33,627 nt of DNA, taken from the IMG/VR virus record IMGVR_UViG_3300043823_000509, positions 1 to 33,627 of that record. One strand, given 5' to 3'. Shown in pieces: positions 9,127-15,427 of this stretch. A model generated the notes under the pieces. The model was not told where the DNA came from and did not search any database. It worked only from the letters and a program-made list of their open reading frames with translations. Both the position numbers and the translations under genes were made by a program. How positions within the stretch are numbered: the stretch's first letter is position 1; the number at the start of each line of letters is the position of its first letter. Source of the stretch: a virus.

Positions 9127-9864
9127 CTAAAAGCGGGCGAACCCGAAGAAGATGTTTGCGGAGGGGTTTGTACCCGTCAGTGTCCAGTTCAAACGGGTGT
9201 ACTGACGGATTGGGTTAGGAAGAGCAAGCGTGGTGTCCACTTGAGTGCCGACTGCTGTAATCGCCGTAGAAGTAGCGTTTACGTATGTCACACCGTCACT
9301 GGAGTGCTGGAACGTCAGGCTGAGGGTACCTGACAAAGCCAGAACACCGATTACCAGCAAACCACCATTGATGGTTGCGCTTCCATTGTTTAGAGCGACG
9401 GTGCTACCACTTCCGGTGGCGGTAAAGTACTTGCCCTTACCACGCCAAACACCGCCGTCTGCCTGAACTTCTGCATCAATCGCAACAACGCCGGATACCG
9501 GTGACTTCAAGTCATACTTGGTGGTGATTGCGTTAGCCATGTAACACACTTCGTTTTCCGAAGTACCACCAGCCGGGAAAACAAGCGTTGCCTGGTCTCC
9601 CGAGTTGCTAATTGCGGTTGAAAAAATCTGGTCTACACCCGTCGAGGTGCCGTCATACAGACCCGAAAGGGCGATTGTGCCCTCCTTCAAGCCTGGAATG
9701 TAGGTCTTTACTCCGCCGTTTTGGAAAGTGGTCGTCTCATTGGGGTCGACCGAATAGGAGATAGAGGCGTCGTTGAAAAACTGGGAAATGTCGTATGAGG
9801 CGTTGGCAACAGGGTTGCTAAAAAGAACCCGAGTATTCTTACCGTGCAGGAAAGTAGCAGACAT
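9127..9864 (-). CDS. Tail tube protein paralogue 1 (probable major tail protein) with C-terminal extension
   Basis: A 245-residue protein starting at ATG 9864, overlapping the upstream stop as TAATG. The core (residues 1-148) has the tail-tube signature DISQFFNDASISYSVDPNETTTF, GVKTYIPGLK, GVDQIF and TTKYDLKSPVSGVVAIDAEVQ, matching its downstream paralogue. Residues 149-245 form a separate beta-rich extension (SLTFQHSSDGVTYVNAT..., LNWTLTG), resembling surface domains on tail tube proteins such as the Ig-like tail of lambda gpV. It probably polymerises into the tail tube around the tape measure protein, with the extension displayed outside. It is called the major form because it has the uninterrupted core and comes first in the operon; that choice is an inference. 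Confidence 0.87.
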   Translation of the reverse strand: MSATFLHGKNTRVLFSNPVANASYDISQFFNDASISYSVDPNETTTFQNGGVKTYIPGLKEGTIALSGLYDGTSTGVDQIFSTAISNSGDQATLVFPAGGTSENEVCYMANAITTKYDLKSPVSGVVAIDAEVQADGGVWRGKGKYFTATGSGSTVALNNGSATINGGLLVIGVLALSGTLSLTFQHSSDGVTYVNATSTAITAVGTQVDTTLALPNPIRQYTRLNWTLTGTNPSANIFFGFARF

Positions 9865-10028
9865 TAGTTGTCACCTTCCACAAGAACGATGTGACCACCC
9901 TCGACAAGCCACTTGATGGACTCGCCCGGAAGGTCTGAAACCAGTTCACCCACGTCAGCAACCTTGCCGTTGTAAGTCAACGGGGACAAGTCGGTCACCT
10001 TATAAGTAGCCTGCTTCGATTTTGCCAT
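9864..10028 (-). CDS. Small conserved phage protein before the tail tube gene (54 aa)
   Basis: A short gene with ATG at 10028, a purine-rich site upstream (GGTAGGTG) and a stop that overlaps the tail tube start (TAATG at 9866-9862). The product begins MAKSKQATYKVTDLSPLTYN and continues GKVADVGELVSDLPGESIKWLVEGGHIVLVEGDN. The pattern 'K..dvgelv.dlp.esikWL...G.I' recalls small proteins of about 50 residues common in the connector-tail region of actinobacterial phages; the function is unknown. It is probably the first gene of the tail segment, since it follows a strong terminator by about 45 bases. Tight coupling to the tail tube gene suggests equal timing. Confidence 0.8.
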   Translation of the reverse strand: MAKSKQATYKVTDLSPLTYNGKVADVGELVSDLPGESIKWLVEGGHIVLVEGDN

Positions 10029-10132
10029 AACACCTACCGTCAAACTGGTCTCGGTGCTAAAAGCGTATCATCGAAAAACAAAAAACCCCTTGGCGCACTA
10101 CCGTGAGTGACCAAGGGGTGTCTAGGTTTTGC
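10029..10132 (-). other. Intergenic gap of 104 bases with terminator
   Basis: This is the longest non-coding gap in the window. It contains the intrinsic terminator of the 93-residue gene and, after it, about 45 bases before the small tail gene. No convincing -35/-10 pair was seen after the terminator, so expression of the tail genes must rely on read-through or on a promoter of unfamiliar sequence. Confidence 0.6.
10075..10119 (-). terminator. Intrinsic terminator after the 93-aa gene
   Basis: On the minus strand a perfect 9-bp stem (ACCCCTTGG with CCAAGGGGT, 10119-10111 and 10093-10085) is extended inside by CACT/AGTG. It is followed directly by TTTTT-G-TTTTT. Stem plus U tract is the standard factor-independent form. 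It lies 14 bases after the stop of the 93-residue gene. Confidence 0.9.
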
Positions 10133-10414
10133 TTAGTCTGATGAATCTTCGGAGGCGCTCGATTTGCGCTGTCTGCGCTTAGGAACCTTCTTCACCCTTT
10201 CAGGAGCGAAGTACCTAAAAGCCTGGTGACCCTTTTGTCCGCCCAGCACACAAATGGAGTCAACTGCTGTGCCGTCTGGTGAAAGCCATGCAAAGCGGAA
10301 TGAAAACTCACCACGCTCTCCAGTCACCTTTACTGGGTCCCCAGAGTTGAAACCGTCCCACTCTGGGGACTTCCGCTCATTAGATGATTCGATAATTTGG
10401 ACACGACGTGCCAT
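10133..10414 (-). CDS. Small basic-tailed protein of unknown function, own promoter and terminator
   Basis: A 93-residue protein starting at ATG 10414 after GAAGGGAG. I do not recognise its function. Residues 1-70 look like a compact beta-rich domain (FNSGDPVKVTGERGEFSFRFAWLSPDG..., SICVLGGQKGHQAFRYFAPERV). Residues 75-84 are strongly basic (KKVPKRRQRK) and the end is acidic/serine-rich (SSASEDSSD). The basic tail could bind nucleic acid or an acidic partner. It is flanked by an extended -10 promoter about 27 bases upstream and an intrinsic terminator right after the stop, making it a self-contained transcription unit inside the structural operon. Such an arrangement resembles a 'moron' cassette, although related small genes may also be normal parts of actinophage connector regions. 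Confidence 0.82.
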   Translation of the reverse strand: MARRVQIIESSNERKSPEWDGFNSGDPVKVTGERGEFSFRFAWLSPDGTAVDSICVLGGQKGHQAFRYFAPERVKKVPKRRQRKSSASEDSSD

Positions 10415-10440
10415 AGAACTCCCTTCGTCGGCACATATTT

Positions 10441-10449
10441 ATTATACCA
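10441..10449 (-). promoter_or_regulatory. Extended -10 promoter (TGGTATAAT)
   Basis: The minus strand reads TGGTATAAT, a perfect TATAAT box with the TGn extension. No good -35 box lies 16-18 bases upstream, which is usual for extended -10 promoters. Predicted start of transcription is near 10434, about 20 bases before the ATG of the 93-residue gene. Confidence 0.7.
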
Positions 10450-10458
10450 TACGGTGGT

Positions 10459-10710
10459 TTAGTTATCAGACACTTGTTCTTGGTGCCCGCAATCGCAAAC
10501 CAAAAACCTGCCGTCTACCGTTGAAACTTTTATAGCGAGAGAGTGAGAGCAGGGCTTTTCTCCCAAGTCGATAACTTCACTTGGTGATTCCCCTTCTTCT
10601 TCTACGGGCACAACCAGCATACGCTGGACTGCCTCTATAGCACGAATTGACGCCTCGCTTGCAAGCCGTGAAGCCTCAAGGCTTTGGAAGATGATGTCCA
10701 TCTCGCTCAT
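10459..10710 (-). CDS. Small Cys/His-containing protein in connector region
   Basis: An 83-residue protein starting at ATG 10710, overlapping the upstream stop as ATGA. The N-terminal 30 residues are a predicted amphipathic helix (IIFQSLEASRLASEASIRAIEAVQRML). An acidic linker follows. Near the C-terminus Cys54-x-His56 and Cys72-x-Cys74-x-His76 form a small metal-ligand-like set (KPCSH...GRFLVCDCGHQ), compatible with a zinc ribbon. No function is recognised. Its stop lies close to the extended -10 promoter of the next gene, so it is probably the last gene of the upstream connector transcript unless that transcript reads through. Confidence 0.75.
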   Translation of the reverse strand: MSEMDIIFQSLEASRLASEASIRAIEAVQRMLVVPVEEEGESPSEVIDLGEKPCSHSLAIKVSTVDGRFLVCDCGHQEQVSDN

Positions 10711-11159
10711 ACGATTGGCATACCGGTGGAGTCTGCGTTGGCGTGGAACTCGATGTTCATGGTGAAAGACGGTCGGTCCAATTCGTCGTACGGCATCGGG
10801 TTTGGAATGTTCAGTGGCTCGATTCGGGCAATATTGGGGAAGTATGTTGAATCGGGCACCACGTATCCAGCCAGGGTGTCCCTGACCAAATGCGCCAATG
10901 CATACGTGTTTGGGTAGTCCTCACGAGCCCCACGAACATAGATTTGGATACGGGGGTGCTCCATTGCAGATATCTGCGTACCCATGGTGAAGGTCGGCGG
11001 AACGCCTTCGTATTGTTGAATCAATACGACAACGTCGGGAGCCTCAGCGGGAACACGTCCAAGGAAAAGGTTTACGCCGGAGACTAAGCCTTGCGGGGGG
11101 TAAACGCCAGAAGTTACTTGAGCGTTCAAAAAAGTTGCGATGTCATCAAGCAATGCCAT
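10707..11159 (-). CDS. Probable tail terminator protein
   Basis: A 150-residue protein. ATG at 11159 (MALLDDIATFLNAQ) is preferred over an in-frame TTG at 11183, because it gives a shorter overlap with the upstream gene and has GGGG about 10 bases before it. The sequence shows the layout of siphovirus tail terminator/minor capsid proteins. An N-terminal helix (LLDDIATFLNAQ) leads to a strand with PDVVVLIQQYEG, then a central HPRIQIYVRGARED.NTYALAHLVRDTLAGY, and ends in strands (SFTMNIEFHAN). Such proteins cap the tail tube once the tape measure length is reached and join the tail to the head. The position after the HK97 gp10-like gene and before the tail genes is the standard one. Confidence 0.78.
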   Translation of the reverse strand: MALLDDIATFLNAQVTSGVYPPQGLVSGVNLFLGRVPAEAPDVVVLIQQYEGVPPTFTMGTQISAMEHPRIQIYVRGAREDYPNTYALAHLVRDTLAGYVVPDSTYFPNIARIEPLNIPNPMPYDELDRPSFTMNIEFHANADSTGMPIV

Positions 11160-11574
11160 TATTAGAGCCCCATGCCTTTCCAATATTCGATTTTAGCAAT
11201 TCAACAATACGCTCACGGTTTCTGGCAAGAGGTATCTCAAGAAACTTAGCCTGAGTTGGCGCTTGGTGAAATTTCGTTAGGTCTTCGTGTACGTAGACGG
11301 CATAGTCCACATCCGTGTCATTTCCGTATTCGACGTTAACGTCATAAATCCCATTTTCAAATGCTTCTGTTGCTTTGGTGATTCGCCCAGACGCTTTGAG
11401 TGCGCCGGTTTTTACTGGGACAAGGATTTGGCTTTCTTTGTAAACTTCCAAAATAATTTGCTCAAGAGCCTTTTGCATTGCGTCACGTATAGCAAGTTGT
11501 TGCTTTTTTCTTTGTAGCGGGCTTGCAAGATTCCCTTGGCTATTCGACTTGTCAAGTTGAACCTTGAATTTCAT
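11146..11574 (-). CDS. HK97 gp10-like head-tail connector / tail completion protein
   Basis: A 142-residue protein from ATG 11574. The central block reads ILVPVKTGALKASGRI..., then VEYGNDTDVDYAVYVHEDLTKFHQAPTQAKFLEIPL. The 'P..TGALK.S......Y..YVHE.....H..P..AKFLE.PL' pattern is characteristic of the HK97 gp10-like family. These small proteins act at the neck, completing the connector between head and tail. It overlaps the tail terminator gene by 14 bases and lies 9 bases after the head closure gene, consistent with a conserved connector cassette. Confidence 0.85.
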   Translation of the reverse strand: MKFKVQLDKSNSQGNLASPLQRKKQQLAIRDAMQKALEQIILEVYKESQILVPVKTGALKASGRITKATEAFENGIYDVNVEYGNDTDVDYAVYVHEDLTKFHQAPTQAKFLEIPLARNRERIVELLKSNIGKAWGSNNGIA

Positions 11575-11583
11575 CTCGGCTAC

Positions 11584-11973
11584 TTACTCGAAGTGGATAG
11601 TTGTACTGTACGGACCGTACTCGTCGTAGTTGTTGTCAATGAACATAATGACGGGGTTCCGCAAAGACGGTTGGGTTTGGCTTGGGATTGTTACCCGACT
11701 TTCCGTGGAAACCTCGGGGTGAAAAGCACTCAGGTAAGCACGTCCCGAACTTTGCCGGTTACGCCCCTGGTCGTCGGTAAAAATCTTTGTTTCAAATTCA
11801 AGTCGGCAACGGTAAGGCTGGGCGTTCCCCCACTCTTCTGAACTACCATCTGCCTGTGCGTGGCGCCCGTATACGTCAAGCGGTGCACTTGCTGTGGGAG
11901 TTTGGTATAACGCAGGATTCTCAATGAGAATCATCTGAGTCATCAACTCAAGAAGTAGCGGGTCAATCGGCAT
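11584..11973 (-). CDS. Probable head closure protein
   Basis: A 129-residue, beta-rich protein from ATG 11973, two bases after the stop of the adaptor gene. It contains YGRHAQADGSSEEWGNAQPYRCRLEFETKIFTDDQGRNRQSSGRAYLS and ends with strands (RVTIPSQTQPSLRNPVIMFIDNNYDEYGPYSTTIHFE). Size, composition and location between a gp6/gp15-like adaptor and an HK97 gp10-like protein match head closure proteins, which plug the portal after DNA packaging. The family assignment rests on context and the RGRAYL/P..S....D....G...T.V.FE layout more than on a unique motif. Confidence 0.72.
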   Translation of the reverse strand: MPIDPLLLELMTQMILIENPALYQTPTASAPLDVYGRHAQADGSSEEWGNAQPYRCRLEFETKIFTDDQGRNRQSSGRAYLSAFHPEVSTESRVTIPSQTQPSLRNPVIMFIDNNYDEYGPYSTTIHFE

Positions 11974-11975
11974 AA

Positions 11976-12500
11976 TTAATAGCCAATACCAGGGGCTTCG
12001 CCGTCATACGGCTCAATGCCAAGGTCAGCCTCGCCCTCGGAGCCAGGTGAATAGCCGGTGCCGTAGGTGGTTGTGACGCCAGTGACGGAGTTTGAGGGCC
12101 AAGTATTGGCAATGGTGTAGTACGGGTCAAACTCGCCCATAACGAATTCTGCGCCAAGCGCCCCTGGGTCAGCGTTGACAATCGGCGGAGCGACACGACG
12201 GCTACGCTCAAGCAGAGCCTGCGCTAACTTCTCGTAACGTTGCCCACGGTCTGCATACTCTTGGCTAAGAGAAAGCCCGCCAACGGTCTTGCTCACCTGC
12301 TGTGCTTGGCGAGCAAAAGTTGCTGAAATGGAAATGCACGTATTTGCGGCGGCTCGGTAGTATTCGTTATTTACTTCCATCAAGTTAAAGTTGATTTCTT
12401 CGTCTTGAACAAGTGGCTCTTCTTGGATGGTGTCGCCAATCAAATAGCGAACAGCATCTTTAGCCGAATTGGTGGGGTCTTGAGAGTAAGTCCAACTCAT
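11976..12500 (-). CDS. Head-tail adaptor (gp6/gp15-like connector)
   Basis: A 174-residue protein from ATG 12500. The N-terminal part has the adaptor signature AVRYLIGDT..EEPLVQDEEINFNL, then a helical block NEYYRAAANTCISISATFARQAQQVSKTVGGLSLSQEYADRGQRYEKLAQALLERSRR. This 'vR.lIGDtd...l..DEEI...l....Y.AAa..c..iA..fa...d..vG.ls.s...ra..y..la..L' pattern is that of connector proteins binding beneath the portal. The C-terminal third is low-complexity and acidic (SPGSEGEADLGIEPYDGEAPGIGY). A portal and major capsid gene would be expected upstream, but the upstream neighbours here are oxygenases and fibres, which is unusual. Confidence 0.87.
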   Translation of the reverse strand: MSWTYSQDPTNSAKDAVRYLIGDTIQEEPLVQDEEINFNLMEVNNEYYRAAANTCISISATFARQAQQVSKTVGGLSLSQEYADRGQRYEKLAQALLERSRRVAPPIVNADPGALGAEFVMGEFDPYYTIANTWPSNSVTGVTTTYGTGYSPGSEGEADLGIEPYDGEAPGIGY

Positions 12501-12507
12501 TATCTAC

Positions 12508-12837
12508 CTACTGAATAATCGACGCATCAATACGCAGGGTCCCGGTCATGATGCGCTGATGTCCGGTTGCATTGGTTGCTGTCAATTGGATATACCACGT
12601 GCCCGGCGTCAAAACGCTCAGTTCCTGCGGGTCCCAAGCGACGGAAAGGTTTGGGTTACCGCTAGTTGCTGTAAAGCCCGTCGTTTTCGTAATTTTTGCT
12701 GGTGTCGGTGGTTGACCAATGGTCATTTTGAAGGTCCAGCCACTGCTCAAATCAATGGTGTTCCCATTTACGTCAACCCAATGGAATTCTGCGTCCGGCA
12801 AACTTGCCGCTGGTGTGGGGTATTGGATTGTAGCCAT
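12508..12837 (-). CDS. Small beta-sandwich virion protein (unknown role)
   Basis: A 109-residue protein from ATG 12837, overlapping the upstream stop as TAATG. It reads as one all-beta domain: AEFHWVDVNGNTIDLSSGWTFKMTIGQPP, then FTATSGNPNLSVAWDPQELSVLTPGTWYIQLTATNATGHQRIMTGTLRID. This layout, with W.D..G..IDLS....F and a late 'pGtY.v.l.at...g..r...g.l.I' block, is similar to the N-terminal domain of BppU-like baseplate proteins and to small beta proteins found before connectors in actinophages. A head, neck or baseplate component is likely; the exact role is not known. Confidence 0.72.
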   Translation of the reverse strand: MATIQYPTPAASLPDAEFHWVDVNGNTIDLSSGWTFKMTIGQPPTPAKITKTTGFTATSGNPNLSVAWDPQELSVLTPGTWYIQLTATNATGHQRIMTGTLRIDASIIQ

Positions 12838-13247
12838 TAGTAGTCCTCTTTGTTGAACTCTTCAAATTGATTAAAACCAGGCATCTGGTCAGTGGTGAAA
12901 ACGCCATCCATAGACGATTGGTCCGCACCGAACTGGTCGGCACTGGACATTTGGTCTGGGTAAAGCGTCACTGGTGAACCATCTCGATAGGAAGAAACAA
13001 CTTCTCTTTCCTGAACAGAAGAAACAACTTCTCTTTCCTGAACAGAAGCAATGATTTTATCTCTACCGTTGACAATTAGCGCTTCGCTTAATTGGTTCCA
13101 ATTAAACGGCGCACTGATAATCATTTGCTCAAATACGGCTGACCCAAGCGTGTAGTTCTTTGTGGCGTGCGTTGTCGTTGTGGCACCGTAGAGTACCCCG
13201 GAGCCGTATAACGGCTCGGTGAACCCGTAGATTGAATTTGGTGCCAT
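12837..13247 (-). CDS. Unknown protein before connector genes, carries a 9-residue duplication
   Basis: A 136-residue protein from ATG 13247. I do not recognise a family. The N-terminus is Gly/Tyr-rich (MAPNSIYGFTEPLYGSGVLYG), followed by a beta-like stretch (AVFEQMIISAPFNWNQLSEALIVNGRDKIIAS). Residues around 68-86 contain a duplicated VQEREVVSS, and the C-terminal 50 residues are acidic and Gln/Met/Phe-rich (DQMSSADQFGADQSSMDGVF). It is the first gene after the oxygenase cluster and a 77-base gap containing a hairpin, so it may open the connector operon. Coupling to the next gene by TAATG suggests a structural role. Confidence 0.7.
   Translation of the reverse strand: MAPNSIYGFTEPLYGSGVLYGATTTTHATKNYTLGSAVFEQMIISAPFNWNQLSEALIVNGRDKIIASVQEREVVSSVQEREVVSSYRDGSPVTLYPDQMSSADQFGADQSSMDGVFTTDQMPGFNQFEEFNKEDY
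12991..13044. repeat. Two exact 27-bp tandem repeats
   Basis: Bases 12991-13017 and 13018-13044 are identical, and the next four bases begin a third copy. The unit is in frame and adds nine residues (VQEREVVSS) to the 136-residue protein. Perfect identity suggests a recent slippage event. Confidence 0.95.
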
Positions 13248-13286
13248 TAATCCGCCATCCGTACTCTGGTGTGCGAACTAAGTTTA

Positions 13287-13314
13287 GAGCAGGTTTCCGC
13301 CCGAACCCCTGCTC
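13287..13314 (-). other. Hairpin between oxygenase cluster and connector genes
   Basis: GAGCAGG and CCTGCTC form a 7-bp stem, which can extend by TT/AA with two bulged bases, in the 77-base gap 13248-13324. There is no T run after it on the minus strand, so it is at best a weak terminator. It could mark an RNA processing point between the two gene groups. Confidence 0.5.
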
Positions 13315-13324
13315 GTGGATTTGG

Positions 13325-14092
13325 CTATCTCTTGCGCTCTACAAATGATTGGTGGTCCGGGAACTGCTTGCCCCAGGCGTCTTCACCACGGAAATACCGT
13401 CGCCCCGCCCCATGGCTTTTAACCGTGTCTTCCTGGGTGCGTTGCCTGGAGAACTCACGATTTGTTTGGGACTCCATAAACAGTTGCTCTTCGGTAAAAA
13501 TATCTTCCGCAAACACTGGAGAAAACTGGTCTGCGAAGTACCTGGGTATCGTTATAAACGCCCCGACTGGCTCTCCCTTTTCGAAATGAATTGGGTAATT
13601 TGGTTCGGTGATTTTTAGGTTGAAAGTAAAGTCACGGCGGAGATTATCCGTCTCGACAACCCCCGTCATGTGGGTAATCCCACGCTTGAAAAAGTTTGGT
13701 GGGTTGATTGTCATTATGTTGACGCCCGGCGATGTCCGGTAATGCCAAAAATTTTGAACAGTAAGAATCCCAGACCCAAAGTGCCCTTCGTAAGCCTGAA
13801 CGGGCTGTTGTGGCTTGTCCCACTCAACCACAACGTCACTATCCAAATCTCCGCCATTCCATGTAACCGTGAAGTCGTAGGCTGAGCGCACAATAAAACC
13901 ATATTGATTGCCAATTGACAGGGGGAGGCAGTAGTAGAAATGAGAGTTGAACCACTCCCTCTTACGCTTTCCAGCCATCGGCTCAAGCAATTCTTCAATC
14001 GTCTCACGTGCTACGTAGGGCTCACGTATAACAACAAGGGCGTTTTGAGGAACTTCATTGCCGGGACTATTAATCGTGTTTTGCTGATTCAT
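13325..14092 (-). CDS. DUF6065-like protein, copy 2
   Basis: A 255-residue protein from ATG 14092, overlapping the previous gene by 23 bases. It is paralogous to that gene along its full length. Shared motifs in order are NSPGNEVP, W(F/Y)..HFY.CLP..IGNQYGF, F.V.WNGG, HFG.G..T..N.W..RT.PGVN.MT, PN.FKRG..MTGV(V/I)ETDNLRR.F.FNLKITEPN, F.KGE....FI..PRY and FPDHQSF at the end. The combination CLP..I.NQ.G..., HFG.G, RT.PG and 'G..ETD....F..N.K.T.P' is that of the DUF6065 family, as I recall it, found in bacteria and aquatic phages. The biochemical role is unknown. It is the last gene of the enzyme-like cluster. Confidence 0.75.
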   Translation of the reverse strand: MNQQNTINSPGNEVPQNALVVIREPYVARETIEELLEPMAGKRKREWFNSHFYYCLPLSIGNQYGFIVRSAYDFTVTWNGGDLDSDVVVEWDKPQQPVQAYEGHFGSGILTVQNFWHYRTSPGVNIMTINPPNFFKRGITHMTGVVETDNLRRDFTFNLKITEPNYPIHFEKGEPVGAFITIPRYFADQFSPVFAEDIFTEEQLFMESQTNREFSRQRTQEDTVKSHGAGRRYFRGEDAWGKQFPDHQSFVERKR

Positions 14093-14846
14093 TTCTTGGC
14101 TTCTTTATAAACGATTGGTGGTCGGGGAAAGGGTTTTCAAAAGCATCCACACCACGACGATAGTGATTCTCAGGGCTGTCTGGCGACTCCCGCAAGCGAC
14201 CGTGCTCTTCGCAGTTCATAAACTCTAAGTCAATTTGCTCCCTGCTGTAAATGTCGTTAGCGTAAGCAATAGAAAACTTGTCAACGTAATATCGTGGCAA
14301 AAGAATAAACGATGCCAGCATTTCGCCTTTTTGGAAGAAAATCTGGTGATTCGGTTCCGTTATTTTTAGATTGAAAATAAAGTTGCGACGCAAATTGTCT
14401 GTTTCGATTACCCCGGTCATCATATGGACCCCACGCTTGAAAACATTTGGTGTTTGAACGGTCATGAAATTTACCCCCGGCGGGGTACGCATCAACCAAC
14501 GGTTCTCAATCGTTATGGTCCCATAACCAAAATGGGACTTGATGTGCTGGATGTCACCAGAAACCGCTTCATCTATTGTGATTTTCGTGTCTTCGGGTTT
14601 GTTTCCCCCATTCCAAATAACCGAAAAATCTTTCTCTGCATAAAGAGCGAAGCCGTACTGGTTACCAATAAGCATCGGAAGACAGCGGTAAAAATGCGGG
14701 TCGTACCAATCCCGTTGCTTTTCCCCGGCAAGCGGTTTTAGGATATTTTCAATTCTCTCGATAGTTACGTCCGGGTCTTGGTAGGGGATTACGAGAAGTT
14801 TCCAATCCGGGACTTCATTTCCGGGCGAATTTATTAATTCCGTCAC
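14070..14846 (-). CDS. DUF6065-like protein, copy 1
   Basis: A 258-residue protein. The GTG at 14846 (MTELINSPGNEVPDW) overlaps the stop of the upstream oxygenase as GTGA, and its N-terminus aligns with the ATG start of its downstream paralogue, which supports the start. Motifs include FYRCLPMLIGNQYGFALY, IWNGGNKPED, SHFGYGTITIENRWLMRTPPGVNFMT, KRGVHMMTGVIETDNLRRNFIFNLKITEPN and KGEMLASFILLPRYYVD. The two copies are strongly similar in the central 150 residues but differ in their C-terminal 50, apart from FPDHQSF. DUF6065 proteins have no assigned activity. The genomic neighbours suggest action together with 2OG oxygenases. Confidence 0.75.
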   Translation of the reverse strand: MTELINSPGNEVPDWKLLVIPYQDPDVTIERIENILKPLAGEKQRDWYDPHFYRCLPMLIGNQYGFALYAEKDFSVIWNGGNKPEDTKITIDEAVSGDIQHIKSHFGYGTITIENRWLMRTPPGVNFMTVQTPNVFKRGVHMMTGVIETDNLRRNFIFNLKITEPNHQIFFQKGEMLASFILLPRYYVDKFSIAYANDIYSREQIDLEFMNCEEHGRLRESPDSPENHYRRGVDAFENPFPDHQSFIKKPRNESAKHD

Positions 14847-15427
14847 GACCGTCGGGACATTTTGTCAGACCGCTCCGGGTCGAAGCACCAAAACCCCGCA
14901 CACGTGTAGCGGGTTCCAGAGGTGATTTTGCTAACTCCGTGTAGGTATTCGTTGGTTCCGGTCCATGTAGCGAGCAGACCCGCTTGGGGGACTATAGCAA
15001 TTTCCTGATTTGGGAAATATGTGTTGCCACCTTCATAATCGGTGTTTAAATAAATAATTGAGGCGTAGCGTCTCCATGGATATGGGTGCTCTGTTCCATC
15101 TTCCAATTCTGCGTCGGCGTGCGGAGGTTGCGCCATGCCCGTCTTCCAACGAACAATTTGAAAAGAATCAGAGTAAACTTCGTCCTTCTCGTACACTTCT
15201 TTTATGAAAGCACGAACCCTTTTATGAATCCCGAAAAGGGTTTCATAAACTTTCTCATTCTTCGGGTCATCGGTTTTTTCAAGTGAATCGGCAAATAAAA
15301 CCCTGCCGTTCCAATTTGGGTCATCACCGCTCCAGTCCCAACGATTCTCGTTTGACTCGTCACGGGCGAAAGCCAAAAGTGTCCGAATCTCGTCCGAATT
15401 CAAAAAGTTCTTTTCAGCGTAAATCAT
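14843..15427 (-). CDS. 2-oxoglutarate/Fe(II)-dependent dioxygenase (prolyl hydroxylase-like)
   Basis: A 194-residue protein from ATG 15427, near the minimum for a double-stranded beta-helix oxygenase. The iron triad is visible: His103-x-Asp105 in PPHADAE and His163 in YLHGVSKI. Arg173 in SGTRY is the expected 2-oxoglutarate carboxylate ligand. The block YASIIYLNTDYEGGNTYFPNQEIAIVPQAGLLATW is typical of the P4Hc/2OG-FeII_Oxy_3 superfamily (SMART P4Hc, Pfam PF13640). The reaction would be hydroxylation of a substrate coupled to decarboxylation of 2-oxoglutarate. The substrate cannot be read from sequence. It overlaps both neighbours by 3-4 bases. Confidence 0.88.
   Translation of the reverse strand: MIYAEKNFLNSDEIRTLLAFARDESNENRWDWSGDDPNWNGRVLFADSLEKTDDPKNEKVYETLFGIHKRVRAFIKEVYEKDEVYSDSFQIVRWKTGMAQPPHADAELEDGTEHPYPWRRYASIIYLNTDYEGGNTYFPNQEIAIVPQAGLLATWTGTNEYLHGVSKITSGTRYTCAGFWCFDPERSDKMSRRS

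Noticed and set aside
10030-10074. Possible promoter for the tail genes after the terminator
   Set aside because: No hexamer pair with acceptable spacing was found; only weak GATACG-like sequence.
11160-11183. TTG start at 11183 for the tail terminator gene
   Set aside because: It lengthens the overlap with the upstream gene to 38 bases and adds unconserved residues; ATG 11159 fits better.
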